A stretch of 41,573 bases of DNA, from the NCBI GenBank assembly GCA_002709665.1, contig PAQK01000019.1, positions 55,005 through 96,577 on the forward strand, read 5' to 3'. Both the position numbers and the translations under genes were made by a program. The notes beneath the pieces are model-generated. The model did no database searches and was not told the origin of the DNA. It was given only the letters and a program-made list of their open reading frames with translations. Within the stretch, counting starts at the first letter, position 1. Each line of letters begins with the position of its first letter. Positions 25,550 to 33,203 of this stretch are shown here, one piece after another. Origin of the DNA: Gemmatimonadota bacterium. GTDB taxonomy: Bacteria; Latescibacterota; UBA2968; GCA-2709665.

Positions 25550-27643
25550 ATGAGTGAATCGGATCCCCAACTCGCGGCAAACCCTCTCGTGCAGATGGAG
25601 GGTTTACCGAAGTTCAACCTGATAGAACCAGACCATGTGGCCCCGGCTGTCAAACACCTGCTGGAACAATGCGAACGTCAAATATCCGAAATCGAGCAAA
25701 CGTTGGAACCCACCTGGGAGGGTTTGCTCCAACCCCTCGAAGAAATGGACCTGGGTTGGGAATATGCCTGGGGTCCCGTATGTCATCTCCTGAGCGTGAA
25801 GAACACCGAAGCATTGCGGGAAGCTCACAAATCCGTTCTCAGTGAAATTGTTGCCTTTGGGCTCCGAGTGTCACAGAGCCAGGCGATATACAAGGGACTA
25901 CGGGAACTCCGCGACGGGCAGGGGTGGACGCATCTGGACGGGGTACAACGACGAATCGTAGAGCGACAGTTGAGAAGCGCGGAGCACGCGGGTGTGGGTC
26001 TGGAGGGAGAAGCCAAAACCCGCTTCAACGAAATTGCCGAGCAGTTGTCGAAGAACAGCACCGACTTCTCGAACCATGTGCTGGACGCCACAAAGGCATT
26101 CACACTGGACATCTTGGATCCGCAGGATGCAGATGGGTGGCCCGAAAGCCTAAAACGGGTGACATCTCAGTCTTACAACCAGGGCAAGGCGGAGGACGAT
26201 CCCGAATCCACGTCTGAGCGCGGTCCCTGGAGAATCACCCTCGATCTCCCTTGTTTCATCCCGTTTATGCAGCACAGCAAGCGGCGAGACCATCGGGAGG
26301 ACGTATATCGCGTATTCCTTACACGTGCCTCAGATGGCAACTTGGACAATTCAGACCTGATTACCCAGACCCTTTCTCTACGGAAAGAACGTGCCGGACT
26401 GCTCGGATTCGACACCTATGCTGAACTCAGTCTGGACTCCAAGATGGCCCCGGACGTGGACGCGGTTCAGGGCATGTTCGATGAACTCCTGGCCGCATCC
26501 AGACCGTACGCGGTTGAGGACCTGGACGAAGTCAGAAAACTAGCAGAAGACGAGGGCGAGTCGGCTCCACTGGAGCATTGGGACGTTGCGTTCTGGTCGG
26601 AACGACTCAGGGAAAAAAGATTCGATTTCACCGACGATCAGCTACGGCCCTACTTCCCCCTCCCACGTGTTACGGACGGTCTCTTTGGGTTATCCCAAAA
26701 ACTCTTTGGCATCACCATAGACATTGTGGAAGACGAAGAAAGCGTGTGGCACTCCGATGTTCGATACTTCCGGGTCCTGAACGAAAAGAGCGACCAGATT
26801 GCGTCCTTCTATCTGGACCCCTACTCACGGCCACAGGACAAGCGTGGCGGCGCCTGGATGGGTGGGTGCTTGAGCAGACGAAGAGTTCGGGGTGAACTCA
26901 GACTACCAGTCGTCCATCTCTGCTGTAACGGCACCCCGCCGGTTGGAGACCAACCCTCTCTAATGAGCTTTCGTGAGGTCGAGACATTGTTTCACGAATT
27001 CGGCCACGGCCTCCAGGCTATGCTTACAACCGTGGACTATGCCGATGCCTCGGGTACAAGTGGAATTGAGTGGGATGCAGTTGAACTGGCTAGCCAGTTT
27101 ATGGAAAACTGGTGCTACCACAAACCGACGTTAATGGGTATGGCCGCCCACGTAGAAACAGGAGATCCCTTGCCGGAGGACCTCTTCAAGAAGATTGTGG
27201 CGGCCCGAACCTTCCGCTCGGGATCCAATATGGTCAGGCAGCTCGAATTCGGCATGACGGATATGGAACTGCACCACCACCACGACCCCGATGGATCCGA
27301 ATCGGCCTTTGATGTTCGTAGCCGTATTGCCGAGAGAACTTCAGTAATACCGATTCTTCCGGAGGATAGATTCCTGTGCGGATTCGGGCATATCTTCTCG
27401 GGGGGGTATGCCGCCGGCTACTACAGCTACAAGTGGTCCGAAGTCTTGAGCGCCGATGCGTTCTCGGCCTTTGAGGAGGTAGGTCTGGACAACGACTCAG
27501 AGGTAGAAAGACTTGGGAGAAAGTTTCGGGATACCGTTTTGGCAATAGGCGGAGGACAGCATCCTATGGATGTCTTCGTCGAGTTTCGGGGAAGAAAGCC
27601 TACCACAGAAGCACTTCTACGCCACTCGGGGCTACGAGGATAA
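25550..27643 (+). CDS. M3-family oligopeptidase (oligopeptidase A-like)
   Basis: About 697 residues, a zinc thimet-type peptidase that degrades small peptides in the cytoplasm. The catalytic HEFGH is at residues 482-486, followed by GLQAMLTT, with the third zinc ligand Glu in SGIEWDAVELASQF about 25 residues on. FRSGSNMVRQLEFGMTDMELH and HIFSGGYAAGYYSYKWSEVLSAD near the C-terminus are family signatures (PrlC/OpdA). ATG 25550 has GAGG about 9 bases upstream; a GTG at 25535 is possible. It follows the GNAT gene by 48 bases. The family is about 680 residues, so it is full length. Confidence 0.95.
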   Translation: MSESDPQLAANPLVQMEGLPKFNLIEPDHVAPAVKHLLEQCERQISEIEQTLEPTWEGLLQPLEEMDLGWEYAWGPVCHLLSVKNTEALREAHKSVLSEIVAFGLRVSQSQAIYKGLRELRDGQGWTHLDGVQRRIVERQLRSAEHAGVGLEGEAKTRFNEIAEQLSKNSTDFSNHVLDATKAFTLDILDPQDADGWPESLKRVTSQSYNQGKAEDDPESTSERGPWRITLDLPCFIPFMQHSKRRDHREDVYRVFLTRASDGNLDNSDLITQTLSLRKERAGLLGFDTYAELSLDSKMAPDVDAVQGMFDELLAASRPYAVEDLDEVRKLAEDEGESAPLEHWDVAFWSERLREKRFDFTDDQLRPYFPLPRVTDGLFGLSQKLFGITIDIVEDEESVWHSDVRYFRVLNEKSDQIASFYLDPYSRPQDKRGGAWMGGCLSRRRVRGELRLPVVHLCCNGTPPVGDQPSLMSFREVETLFHEFGHGLQAMLTTVDYADASGTSGIEWDAVELASQFMENWCYHKPTLMGMAAHVETGDPLPEDLFKKIVAARTFRSGSNMVRQLEFGMTDMELHHHHDPDGSESAFDVRSRIAERTSVIPILPEDRFLCGFGHIFSGGYAAGYYSYKWSEVLSADAFSAFEEVGLDNDSEVERLGRKFRDTVLAIGGGQHPMDVFVEFRGRKPTTEALLRHSGLRG

Positions 27644-27684
27644 CCGTCTCGTTTGATCCTCCGGGATCATCCAGGGAAGACACA

Positions 27685-27960
27685 TTGAAGACTGAACGAA
27701 TCTGGCAGTTGCCCTTGTTCTACTCCACGTCATCGGTTCGCTCCCCAGGCCAAAGCTGGTGCAGGATCTCGTGAAGGGATACCCTGTTGGCAGACCGCTA
27801 TCGTGGCCGGATGGACGAAATGGTCACGTTCGCCATTCGCCTGCAAGAGGAAGCTGGGCTGGATGTGGTAAGGGATGGCGAATGGAGAAGGGGTCACTAC
27901 ATCAACAATTTCCTGTCACAAATAGGCGGATTCGAAACCGTTCGCAACTTCAATCATTGA
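27685..27960 (+). pseudogene. Fragment of a MetE-like (cobalamin-independent methionine synthase family) gene
   Basis: From a TTG start (27685, GGGAAG upstream) the frame reads KTERIWQLPLF. It shifts near 27725 to VIGSLPRPKLVQDLVKGYPVG, then near 27800 to DRYRGRMDEMVTFAIRLQEEAGLDVVRDGEW and RRGHYINNFLSQIGGF, then stops with TGA at 27958-27960. These are the first ~90 residues of short MetE/UROD-type proteins (COG0620), usually about 350 residues. Two frameshifts and the loss of three quarters of the protein show it is dead. The break falls in the same 11 bases where the opposite-strand receiver pseudogene stops. Confidence 0.8.
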
Positions 27961-28225
27961 CTCGAGATCTGTCGTCGGCCGACAGCAGAGCTATGGGCAA
28001 CAGTTCGTATCGACGTTCCTCCCGGACGGTCTTAAGAATCTCGTACCCGTCGGTCTTAGGCAGACTCAGATACTACAGCATAACAGCGGGCATGGATTCC
28101 GAGAGCAGCTCGAAGGCATCCTCGGCATTGGTATTCGTATCGACCTCGAAATCCTCATCACACAAAGCGGACTGAACGTAGGCCAGTAAATTGGGGTCGT
28201 CATCAACAACCAGCACTCGATACAT
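27950..28225 (-). pseudogene. Decayed response-regulator receiver (REC) domain gene
   Basis: Reading from ATG 28225, with GGAG 6 bases upstream, the frame begins YRVLVVDDDPNLLAYVQSAL and continues to VML, an in-frame TAG, then YLSLPKTDGYEILKTVR, ending in LLSADDRS and TGA at 27950-27952. It is a receiver domain with the acidic pocket DDD and the LSLP...DGYE stretch. A functional domain would read LLDLSLP, with the phosphoacceptor Asp just before LSLP. Here the TAG replaces the Leu and TAT (Tyr) replaces the Asp. The ~90-residue reading frame covers only about three quarters of a domain and has no output domain. The predicted promoter and ribosome site remain intact. Confidence 0.8.
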
Positions 28226-28262
28226 TTCGTTCTCCGGTGGGCTTCACTCCAAACCGACATGA

Positions 28263-28268
28263 ATTATA
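28263..28268 (-). promoter_or_regulatory. Perfect -10 box upstream of the broken receiver gene
   Basis: Minus strand TATAAT lies about 38 bases before the ATG at 28225. No good -35 element is found at 16-18 bases, so this is half a promoter by sequence. Confidence 0.4.
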
Positions 28269-28340
28269 GCCACGATGCCTTTCATAAATTGTTCTAGACC
28301 AAACTAATAGACAGATTCAACCGGGTTGGACAATGGATTC

Positions 28341-29816
28341 TCAACCATCCCGCCTTCCCACCTTTGTCACGATGCCAACCACCAGCAGATTCACCCCAAG
28401 ACCCCAGATTCCGGAATGGACACCAAGAGGTTTGGTGGACAGGCCTGCTCCAGAGATGGACAACACCATCAGAATCAGGGTAATTGCAGTCCCGGAAACC
28501 ATGCCGGCAAGAACTGCCCTGCCCCTCAACCCGTGAGAATGGATGCCCAGGAGCAGAGCCGGGGAGACCTGGCAGAGCAATTCCAGTTTGATCTCCGTTA
28601 GGCGCCATATCGTCTGCGGAAGCACTGTTGCCAGATAAGCCAGAGCGGCCATCAGCAACCACGAAAGTCGTTTGCCTACCGAAGTGAGTCGTTCTTGAGA
28701 TGCCTGAGGACGGAACGGCCTGTAAAGATCCTGTGTGATCGAAGACGATATCGCCAGAAGCGCTGAATCCACAGTGGACATGATGGCGGCCACCACAGCG
28801 AAAAGGAATAATACGATCAAAGGCGCAATGGCTGGAAGCTCGGCCGCAATGTCGGACAAGACGCGTAGTGCGACACCTTCGCTTCCTTGCCGGTCGAGTC
28901 CGGGGAACTGAGAAGCCCCCACAATACCCACCACAACGATAAAGAAGGTCGTCACGAGGGGCATGAATACCATCAACTGAAGGGAACGTCTCAGGATGTT
29001 CTCGTTTCTGGCAGCATAGATTCGCTGAATGGCCTGCGGGTATACAGGCACACCCAGAAAAATGATCGCAAGTGTGCTCAACCAGACCCGTTTCCCCTCT
29101 GCATCCGGCGGCTGCCAAAAGTCCGGTCTCATCGTCAGGAGTCGGTCGGCAGCTGCGGACAAACCACCGTACTGATACTCCATAGCCACGAAAATCACGA
29201 CACATCCTGCCAGAAGCATCACTCCTTGCATCACATCCGTCCAGGCCACGCTCCTTAACCCGCCAAGCGTCTCATAGATCACCATAATCAGGGACAGGAC
29301 AAGAATGCCCTGCGCAAACGAAATTCGTCCACCAGTCGATCCCTCGACCAGGTATCCCATTGCCTTCAAATTGGAAAGGATATAATTGGCCAGAGCGAAT
29401 ATACATAGTACCGTTGAGGCAATGGTTAATGTCTGTGATCGGTACCGGTGTTGGAGAAAATCACCAAGCGTTATAAAGCCTTCTTTTTTAGATAATCTGT
29501 GCAGTTTAGGGGCGAAAATGAGATACCCACCAATGATCGACATCATAAACGTCACGCTCACCAGAAACCTGAACCCTTGGCGATATGCTGCACCTGCGTA
29601 ACCGATCAGAGTATTTCCACTGTACTGGGTTGCATACAATGTCAGGAATAGAACAAGCAAGCCCATTTTGCGTCCACCCAGGAAGAAGTCCGCCATCGAA
29701 TTCTCCCTGCGGGCCCGCCTTCCAGCGACACCTATCAGAATCAGCACACACAGGTACACCCCAAGAAAGAAAGTTCCTCCGATCCCCAGCAGACTTGTAT
29801 CAGGCATCGGCTTCAT
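28341..29816 (-). CDS. Sodium:solute symporter (SSS family)
   Basis: About 491 residues with roughly 13 hydrophobic segments. The SSS signature is visible as GGRKMGLLVLFLTLYATQYSGNTLIG near the N-terminus, MGYLVEGSTGG and ALIVVMxSL-like IMSTVDSALLAISS near helix 9. These transporters couple Na+ to uptake of sugars, amino acids, pantothenate and other solutes. ATG 29816 overlaps the last codons of the small membrane gene, with AGGAG about 9 bases upstream; ATG 29807 is an alternative. The small partner upstream is typical of PanF/YhdT-like and acetate-type SSS pairs. Substrate unknown. Confidence 0.92.
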   Translation of the reverse strand: MKPMPDTSLLGIGGTFFLGVYLCVLILIGVAGRRARRENSMADFFLGGRKMGLLVLFLTLYATQYSGNTLIGYAGAAYRQGFRFLVSVTFMMSIIGGYLIFAPKLHRLSKKEGFITLGDFLQHRYRSQTLTIASTVLCIFALANYILSNLKAMGYLVEGSTGGRISFAQGILVLSLIMVIYETLGGLRSVAWTDVMQGVMLLAGCVVIFVAMEYQYGGLSAAADRLLTMRPDFWQPPDAEGKRVWLSTLAIIFLGVPVYPQAIQRIYAARNENILRRSLQLMVFMPLVTTFFIVVVGIVGASQFPGLDRQGSEGVALRVLSDIAAELPAIAPLIVLFLFAVVAAIMSTVDSALLAISSSITQDLYRPFRPQASQERLTSVGKRLSWLLMAALAYLATVLPQTIWRLTEIKLELLCQVSPALLLGIHSHGLRGRAVLAGMVSGTAITLILMVLSISGAGLSTKPLGVHSGIWGLGVNLLVVGIVTKVGRRDG

Positions 29817-30018
29817 CCTCGGTGTCTCCTGCCAGCAATGGCCAGAATCGCTGCAAGACAAACGCCACTGCCACGGCATACAAAATAGTGACCGCAAGAC
29901 TGTAAAGGGCCCATACCGGCAGCCCAAGGAAATGTTCTGCACCCCCCTCGAAGAAGAACCAGGGCACAGACGCGATCAGAATCAGTATCGTAATGCAATA
30001 GATCTTCGCCCTGGTCAT
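29800..30018 (-). CDS. Small two-helix membrane protein, symporter partner
   Basis: A 72-residue protein with two hydrophobic helices (ITILILIASVPWFFF and WALYSLAVTILYAVAVAFVL) and an acidic tail. Position and shape match DUF3311/DUF997 (YhdT-like) proteins that sit directly upstream of SSS symporters. It overlaps the symporter start by 17 bases (29800-29816) and the glycosylase end by 4 bases (ATGA at 30015-30018), so the three are one translational unit. It may aid symporter assembly; this is inferred from neighbour order. Confidence 0.75.
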   Translation of the reverse strand: MTRAKIYCITILILIASVPWFFFEGGAEHFLGLPVWALYSLAVTILYAVAVAFVLQRFWPLLAGDTEDEADA

Positions 30019-30545
30019 TTCCCCCTCCTTTTCCCAAACGTAACCGCAGTTTTCAGATCTATGTAGTACTGTAGCTTCTCCATCCTATGCATCGGCAGGG
30101 CTCCACTTGTGGATGGCGCAAGAAATAACTGAGCGCCGCAGAATTCCTCGTCCTGGAGGCCGTACTCGCATTTTCTGTTCAGAGCCCTGCAGTATCCGGT
30201 TTTGCCATTGAAACAGATCGTAACAGGTGAATATGGCGCCAGTTTGGTGGCTACAGCTCGCAATCCGTCACTGTATTCGCTTGACCGCAATTCACCAATC
30301 CCACGTGTAGCCCGTTTTACCATATCGGTCACCCCAATACCGAAGCCGAGAAGCTCTTTATCCTCCTCCGGCCGGAGGAGCCTGTCCACGAGACCTGCCT
30401 CATACAGAAACGCCCAGAATTGGTTTCCAGGGCCCGCATAGTAGTGCCCGATCTCGGCAGACTTGAGGCTCGGGTTAAACCCCACAAATACCAGATCGAG
30501 ACCTAGTTTGAGGTAGTCTGGCAACATACGATATACTCCGGACAT
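30015..30545 (-). CDS. mug: G:T/U mismatch-specific DNA glycosylase (Mug/TDG family)
   Basis: A 176-residue DNA repair enzyme that removes uracil or thymine mispaired with guanine. Motif A is GFNPS (~22-26) and the loop with NQFW is at 41-44; APSTSGALP near residue 143 corresponds to the family NPSGLSR-type intercalating loop. GFGIGVTDMVKRATRG matches the Mug middle region. Mug enzymes usually have NPS/GINPG; GFNPS fits. It overlaps the membrane gene by ATGA. Its presence in an operon with a symporter probably reflects shared transcription rather than shared function. Confidence 0.93.
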   Translation of the reverse strand: MSGVYRMLPDYLKLGLDLVFVGFNPSLKSAEIGHYYAGPGNQFWAFLYEAGLVDRLLRPEEDKELLGFGIGVTDMVKRATRGIGELRSSEYSDGLRAVATKLAPYSPVTICFNGKTGYCRALNRKCEYGLQDEEFCGAQLFLAPSTSGALPMHRMEKLQYYIDLKTAVTFGKRRGK

Positions 30546-30596
30546 CGCATTCCCTAAGGCCTGAGATACGCACGTATTCGATAACGGCGCCAGGAT

Positions 30597-30625
30597 TTGC
30601 GTGGAAAGGGGGTTTCAATTAGATT
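30597..30625 (+). promoter_or_regulatory. Candidate ilvD promoter
   Basis: TTGCGT (30597-30602), 17 bases, TAGATT (30620-30625) in the gap between the divergent mug and ilvD genes. Moderate matches only. Confidence 0.3.
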
Positions 30626-30679
30626 ATAGCCCTGCTGGAATTTTGAAGATATATACAAATCCGCCGAAAGGAAAGACCC

Positions 30680-32353
30680 ATGGCACTGAACAAGTACAGC
30701 GCTCGAATCACACAGAGAAAATCCCAGGTGGCTTCTCAGGCCATGCTGTACGGAACCGGCCTCACTGAAGAGGACATGGACAAGGCGCAGGTGGGAATCG
30801 CCAGCGTATGGTATGAGGGAAACACCTGCAATATGCACTTGCTCGACCTTGCCGATAAAGTGAAAGAGGGCGTTACTGCCGCCGGGCTCGTTGGAATGCG
30901 CTTCAACACCATAGGTGTCAGCGATGGCATTTCAATGGGCACGGAAGGGATGAGTTACTCCCTACAATCCAGGGATCTCATCGCGGATTCGATCGAAACC
31001 ATCATGGGCGCTCAGTGGTACGACTCAAACATCTCCCTTCCAGGATGCGATAAGAACATGCCTGGCTGTCTCATCGCTATGGGGCGGCTGAACAGACCCT
31101 CCCTTATGGTATACGGCGGTACCATCAAGCCGGGCTTCTACAAAGGTAAGAAACTGGATATCGTCTCCGCTTTCGAAAGCTATGGCGAATACATCGCCGG
31201 AAGCCTGGATGAGGAAGGCCTCAAGTGTGTACTCCAGCACGCCTGCCCGGGTGCGGGAGCCTGCGGCGGCATGTATACGGCAAATACCATGGCCTCCGCC
31301 ATCGAGGCCCTGGGGATGTCGCTTCCTTACAGTGCCTCCATTCCGGCTGTCGACCCTGACAAGCTCGCAGAGTGTGTCGATGCCGGCCAAGCCATTTTGA
31401 ACCTGATGGAAAGGGACATCAAACCCAGGGATATCATGACCCGAGAGGCTTTTGAAAACGCCATGGTCATCGTCATGGCACTGGGGGGATCCACAAATGC
31501 GGTCCTTCACCTCATAGCGATCGCCAAGTCCGTGGGTGTCAAACTCACCATTGACGACTTCCAGGCCGTGAGCGACCGTGTTCCTTACCTGTCGGATCTG
31601 AAACCCAGCGGCAAGTATGTAATGGAAGATTTGCACGATGTCGGTGGGACGCCGGCAGTAATGAAATACCTACTCGACAATGGACTGATGAACGGGGATT
31701 GCCTGACTGTCACAGGAAAATCCTTGGGTGAAAACCTGGAAGATGTCCCTGGTTTCAAAGTGGGACAGGATATCGTCAATCCTCTCGACAATCCCATCAA
31801 GTCCACGGGACACCTGCAGATCCTCCGAGGCAATCTCGCCCCCGAAGGTGCGGTGGCCAAAATTACGGGCAAGGAGGGTCTCACCTTCACAGGTCCAGCA
31901 AGAGTCTATGATTCCGAGGAAGACATGCTTACTGCTCTCGAACGTAGTGAGATCGAAGCCGGCAACATTGTGGTCATACGCTTCGAAGGACCAAAAGGTG
32001 GACCGGGTATGCCTGAAATGCTCACTGTAACAGCTGCACTGATGGGTGCAGGTCTGGGCACCTCCGTTGCATTAATTACGGACGGGCGATTCTCCGGTGG
32101 CACGCACGGATTCGTCGTCGGACACGTCACACCAGAAGCCCAGGAAGGTGGCGCAATCGGTCTGCTCCAGGATGAGGACGTCATCACCATCGACGCAGAG
32201 ACAAATGAACTCAAGGTAGATTTGAGCGACGAGGAATTGACCGCCAGAAGGTCCGCCTGGACGGCGCCCCCTTACAAGACCACACAGGGTACGTTGTACA
32301 AGTACATCAAGAATGTGACATCCGCCTCCGAGGGGTGTGTCACGGACGAGTAG
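30680..32353 (+). CDS. ilvD: Dihydroxy-acid dehydratase
   Basis: A 557-residue iron-sulfur enzyme that dehydrates 2,3-dihydroxy-isovalerate and related acids, the third common step of valine, leucine and isoleucine synthesis. The three cysteines of a [2Fe-2S] cluster are visible: Cys50 (GNTCNMH), Cys123 (PGCDKN) and Cys195 (GACGGM). CDKNMPG and [11 protein letters not shown]-like [16 protein letters not shown] also match IlvD, not sugar-acid dehydratases. The length is typical. AAAGGAAAG lies upstream of ATG 30680. It is single: no other ilv gene follows. Confidence 0.97.
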   Translation: MALNKYSARITQRKSQVASQAMLYGTGLTEEDMDKAQVGIASVWYEGNTCNMHLLDLADKVKEGVTAAGLVGMRFNTIGVSDGISMGTEGMSYSLQSRDLIADSIETIMGAQWYDSNISLPGCDKNMPGCLIAMGRLNRPSLMVYGGTIKPGFYKGKKLDIVSAFESYGEYIAGSLDEEGLKCVLQHACPGAGACGGMYTANTMASAIEALGMSLPYSASIPAVDPDKLAECVDAGQAILNLMERDIKPRDIMTREAFENAMVIVMALGGSTNAVLHLIAIAKSVGVKLTIDDFQAVSDRVPYLSDLKPSGKYVMEDLHDVGGTPAVMKYLLDNGLMNGDCLTVTGKSLGENLEDVPGFKVGQDIVNPLDNPIKSTGHLQILRGNLAPEGAVAKITGKEGLTFTGPARVYDSEEDMLTALERSEIEAGNIVVIRFEGPKGGPGMPEMLTVTAALMGAGLGTSVALITDGRFSGGTHGFVVGHVTPEAQEGGAIGLLQDEDVITIDAETNELKVDLSDEELTARRSAWTAPPYKTTQGTLYKYIKNVTSASEGCVTDE

Positions 32354-32415
32354 AAATGCATACATTTAATCCTAAACCATTGAAGGGGCCGATGATTCGG
32401 TCCCTTCTGCATTTC
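32353..32415. repeat. Nested inverted repeats at the ilvD 3' end
   Basis: An inner 10-bp stem AAGGGGCCGA (32383-32392) / TCGGTCCCTT (32397-32406) with a TGAT loop is enclosed by an outer 8-bp pair GAAATGCA (32353-32360) / TGCATTTC (32408-32415). The outer arm begins at the last base of the ilvD stop codon. There is no T-run, so it is not a classical terminator; it may stabilise the mRNA or cause a pause. Confidence 0.65.
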
Positions 32416-32516
32416 TGCCGGACAACGGAACAAATTGGAACCAGTCGTGCGGGGGAGTGTCCAATACCTATGGGGTTGTTAAAGCCTGACCACTCGAAGG
32501 TGGGAGCTAGAACTTG

Positions 32517-33203
32517 ATGGATGCACTGCGGATCGACGGACTCACTAAAACCTACACGAATGGCCGTCACTCACTGAAAGTCCTGCAAGACGTCTCGTTT
32601 ACACTGGCCGAAGGAGACAGCTGTTCGATCGTTGGGCCGTCCGGTAGCGGCAAAACCACACTTCTGGGGCTTTGTGCCGGATTGGATGGCCCCTCATCGG
32701 GCACCGTCAATCTCCTCGACATCCCATTGGGAGCCCTCACCGAGGATGAAAGAGCGGCTGCTCGCAACAAATACATTGGGTTTGTATTTCAGAATTTCCA
32801 GCTCATACCTACCCTCACCGCCCTGGAAAATGTAATGGTCCCGTTGGAGCTGAGAGGTGACCAATCTGCAAGTTCCGATGCGGTCTCTCTCCTTGATCGG
32901 GTCGGCCTGGCAGATCGAGCAGACCATTACCCTGCCCAGCTCTCGGGTGGGGAGCAACAGCGTGTCGCCATTGCCCGGGCGTTCATCAATCGCCCCCGTG
33001 TGCTGTTTGCAGACGAGCCCACCGGGAATCTGGACGCAGACACCAGCGGCAAAATTGAGAACCTCCTTTTCAAATTGAATCGGGAAACCGGTGTGACGCT
33101 CATGGTTGCGACTCACGATATGCATCTGGCCGAAAAGACCGGCCGTATCATCCACCTTCAGGGAGGTGTCGTTGTCTCAGATACCAGGAACGGCTCGGTT
33201 TGA
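32517..33203 (+). CDS. ABC transporter ATP-binding protein (YbbA/LolD-like)
   Basis: A 228-residue ATPase of the MacB/LolD/YbbA class. Walker [10 protein letters not shown] (40-48), Q-loop [15 protein letters not shown], signature LSGGEQQR, Walker [13 protein letters not shown] and the His switch THD are all intact. These ATPases pair with FtsX-type permeases. ATG 32517 is preferred; TTG 32514 is in frame. The gene ends in a TTGA overlap with the permease, so they form one unit. It most resembles YbbA by its neighbour. Confidence 0.93.
   Translation: MDALRIDGLTKTYTNGRHSLKVLQDVSFTLAEGDSCSIVGPSGSGKTTLLGLCAGLDGPSSGTVNLLDIPLGALTEDERAAARNKYIGFVFQNFQLIPTLTALENVMVPLELRGDQSASSDAVSLLDRVGLADRADHYPAQLSGGEQQRVAIARAFINRPRVLFADEPTGNLDADTSGKIENLLFKLNRETGVTLMVATHDMHLAEKTGRIIHLQGGVVVSDTRNGSV

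Noticed and set aside
27654-27669. Small palindrome TGATCC-TCCG-GGATCA as a terminator of the M3 peptidase
   Set aside because: Only a 6-bp stem and no T-run; too weak to call.
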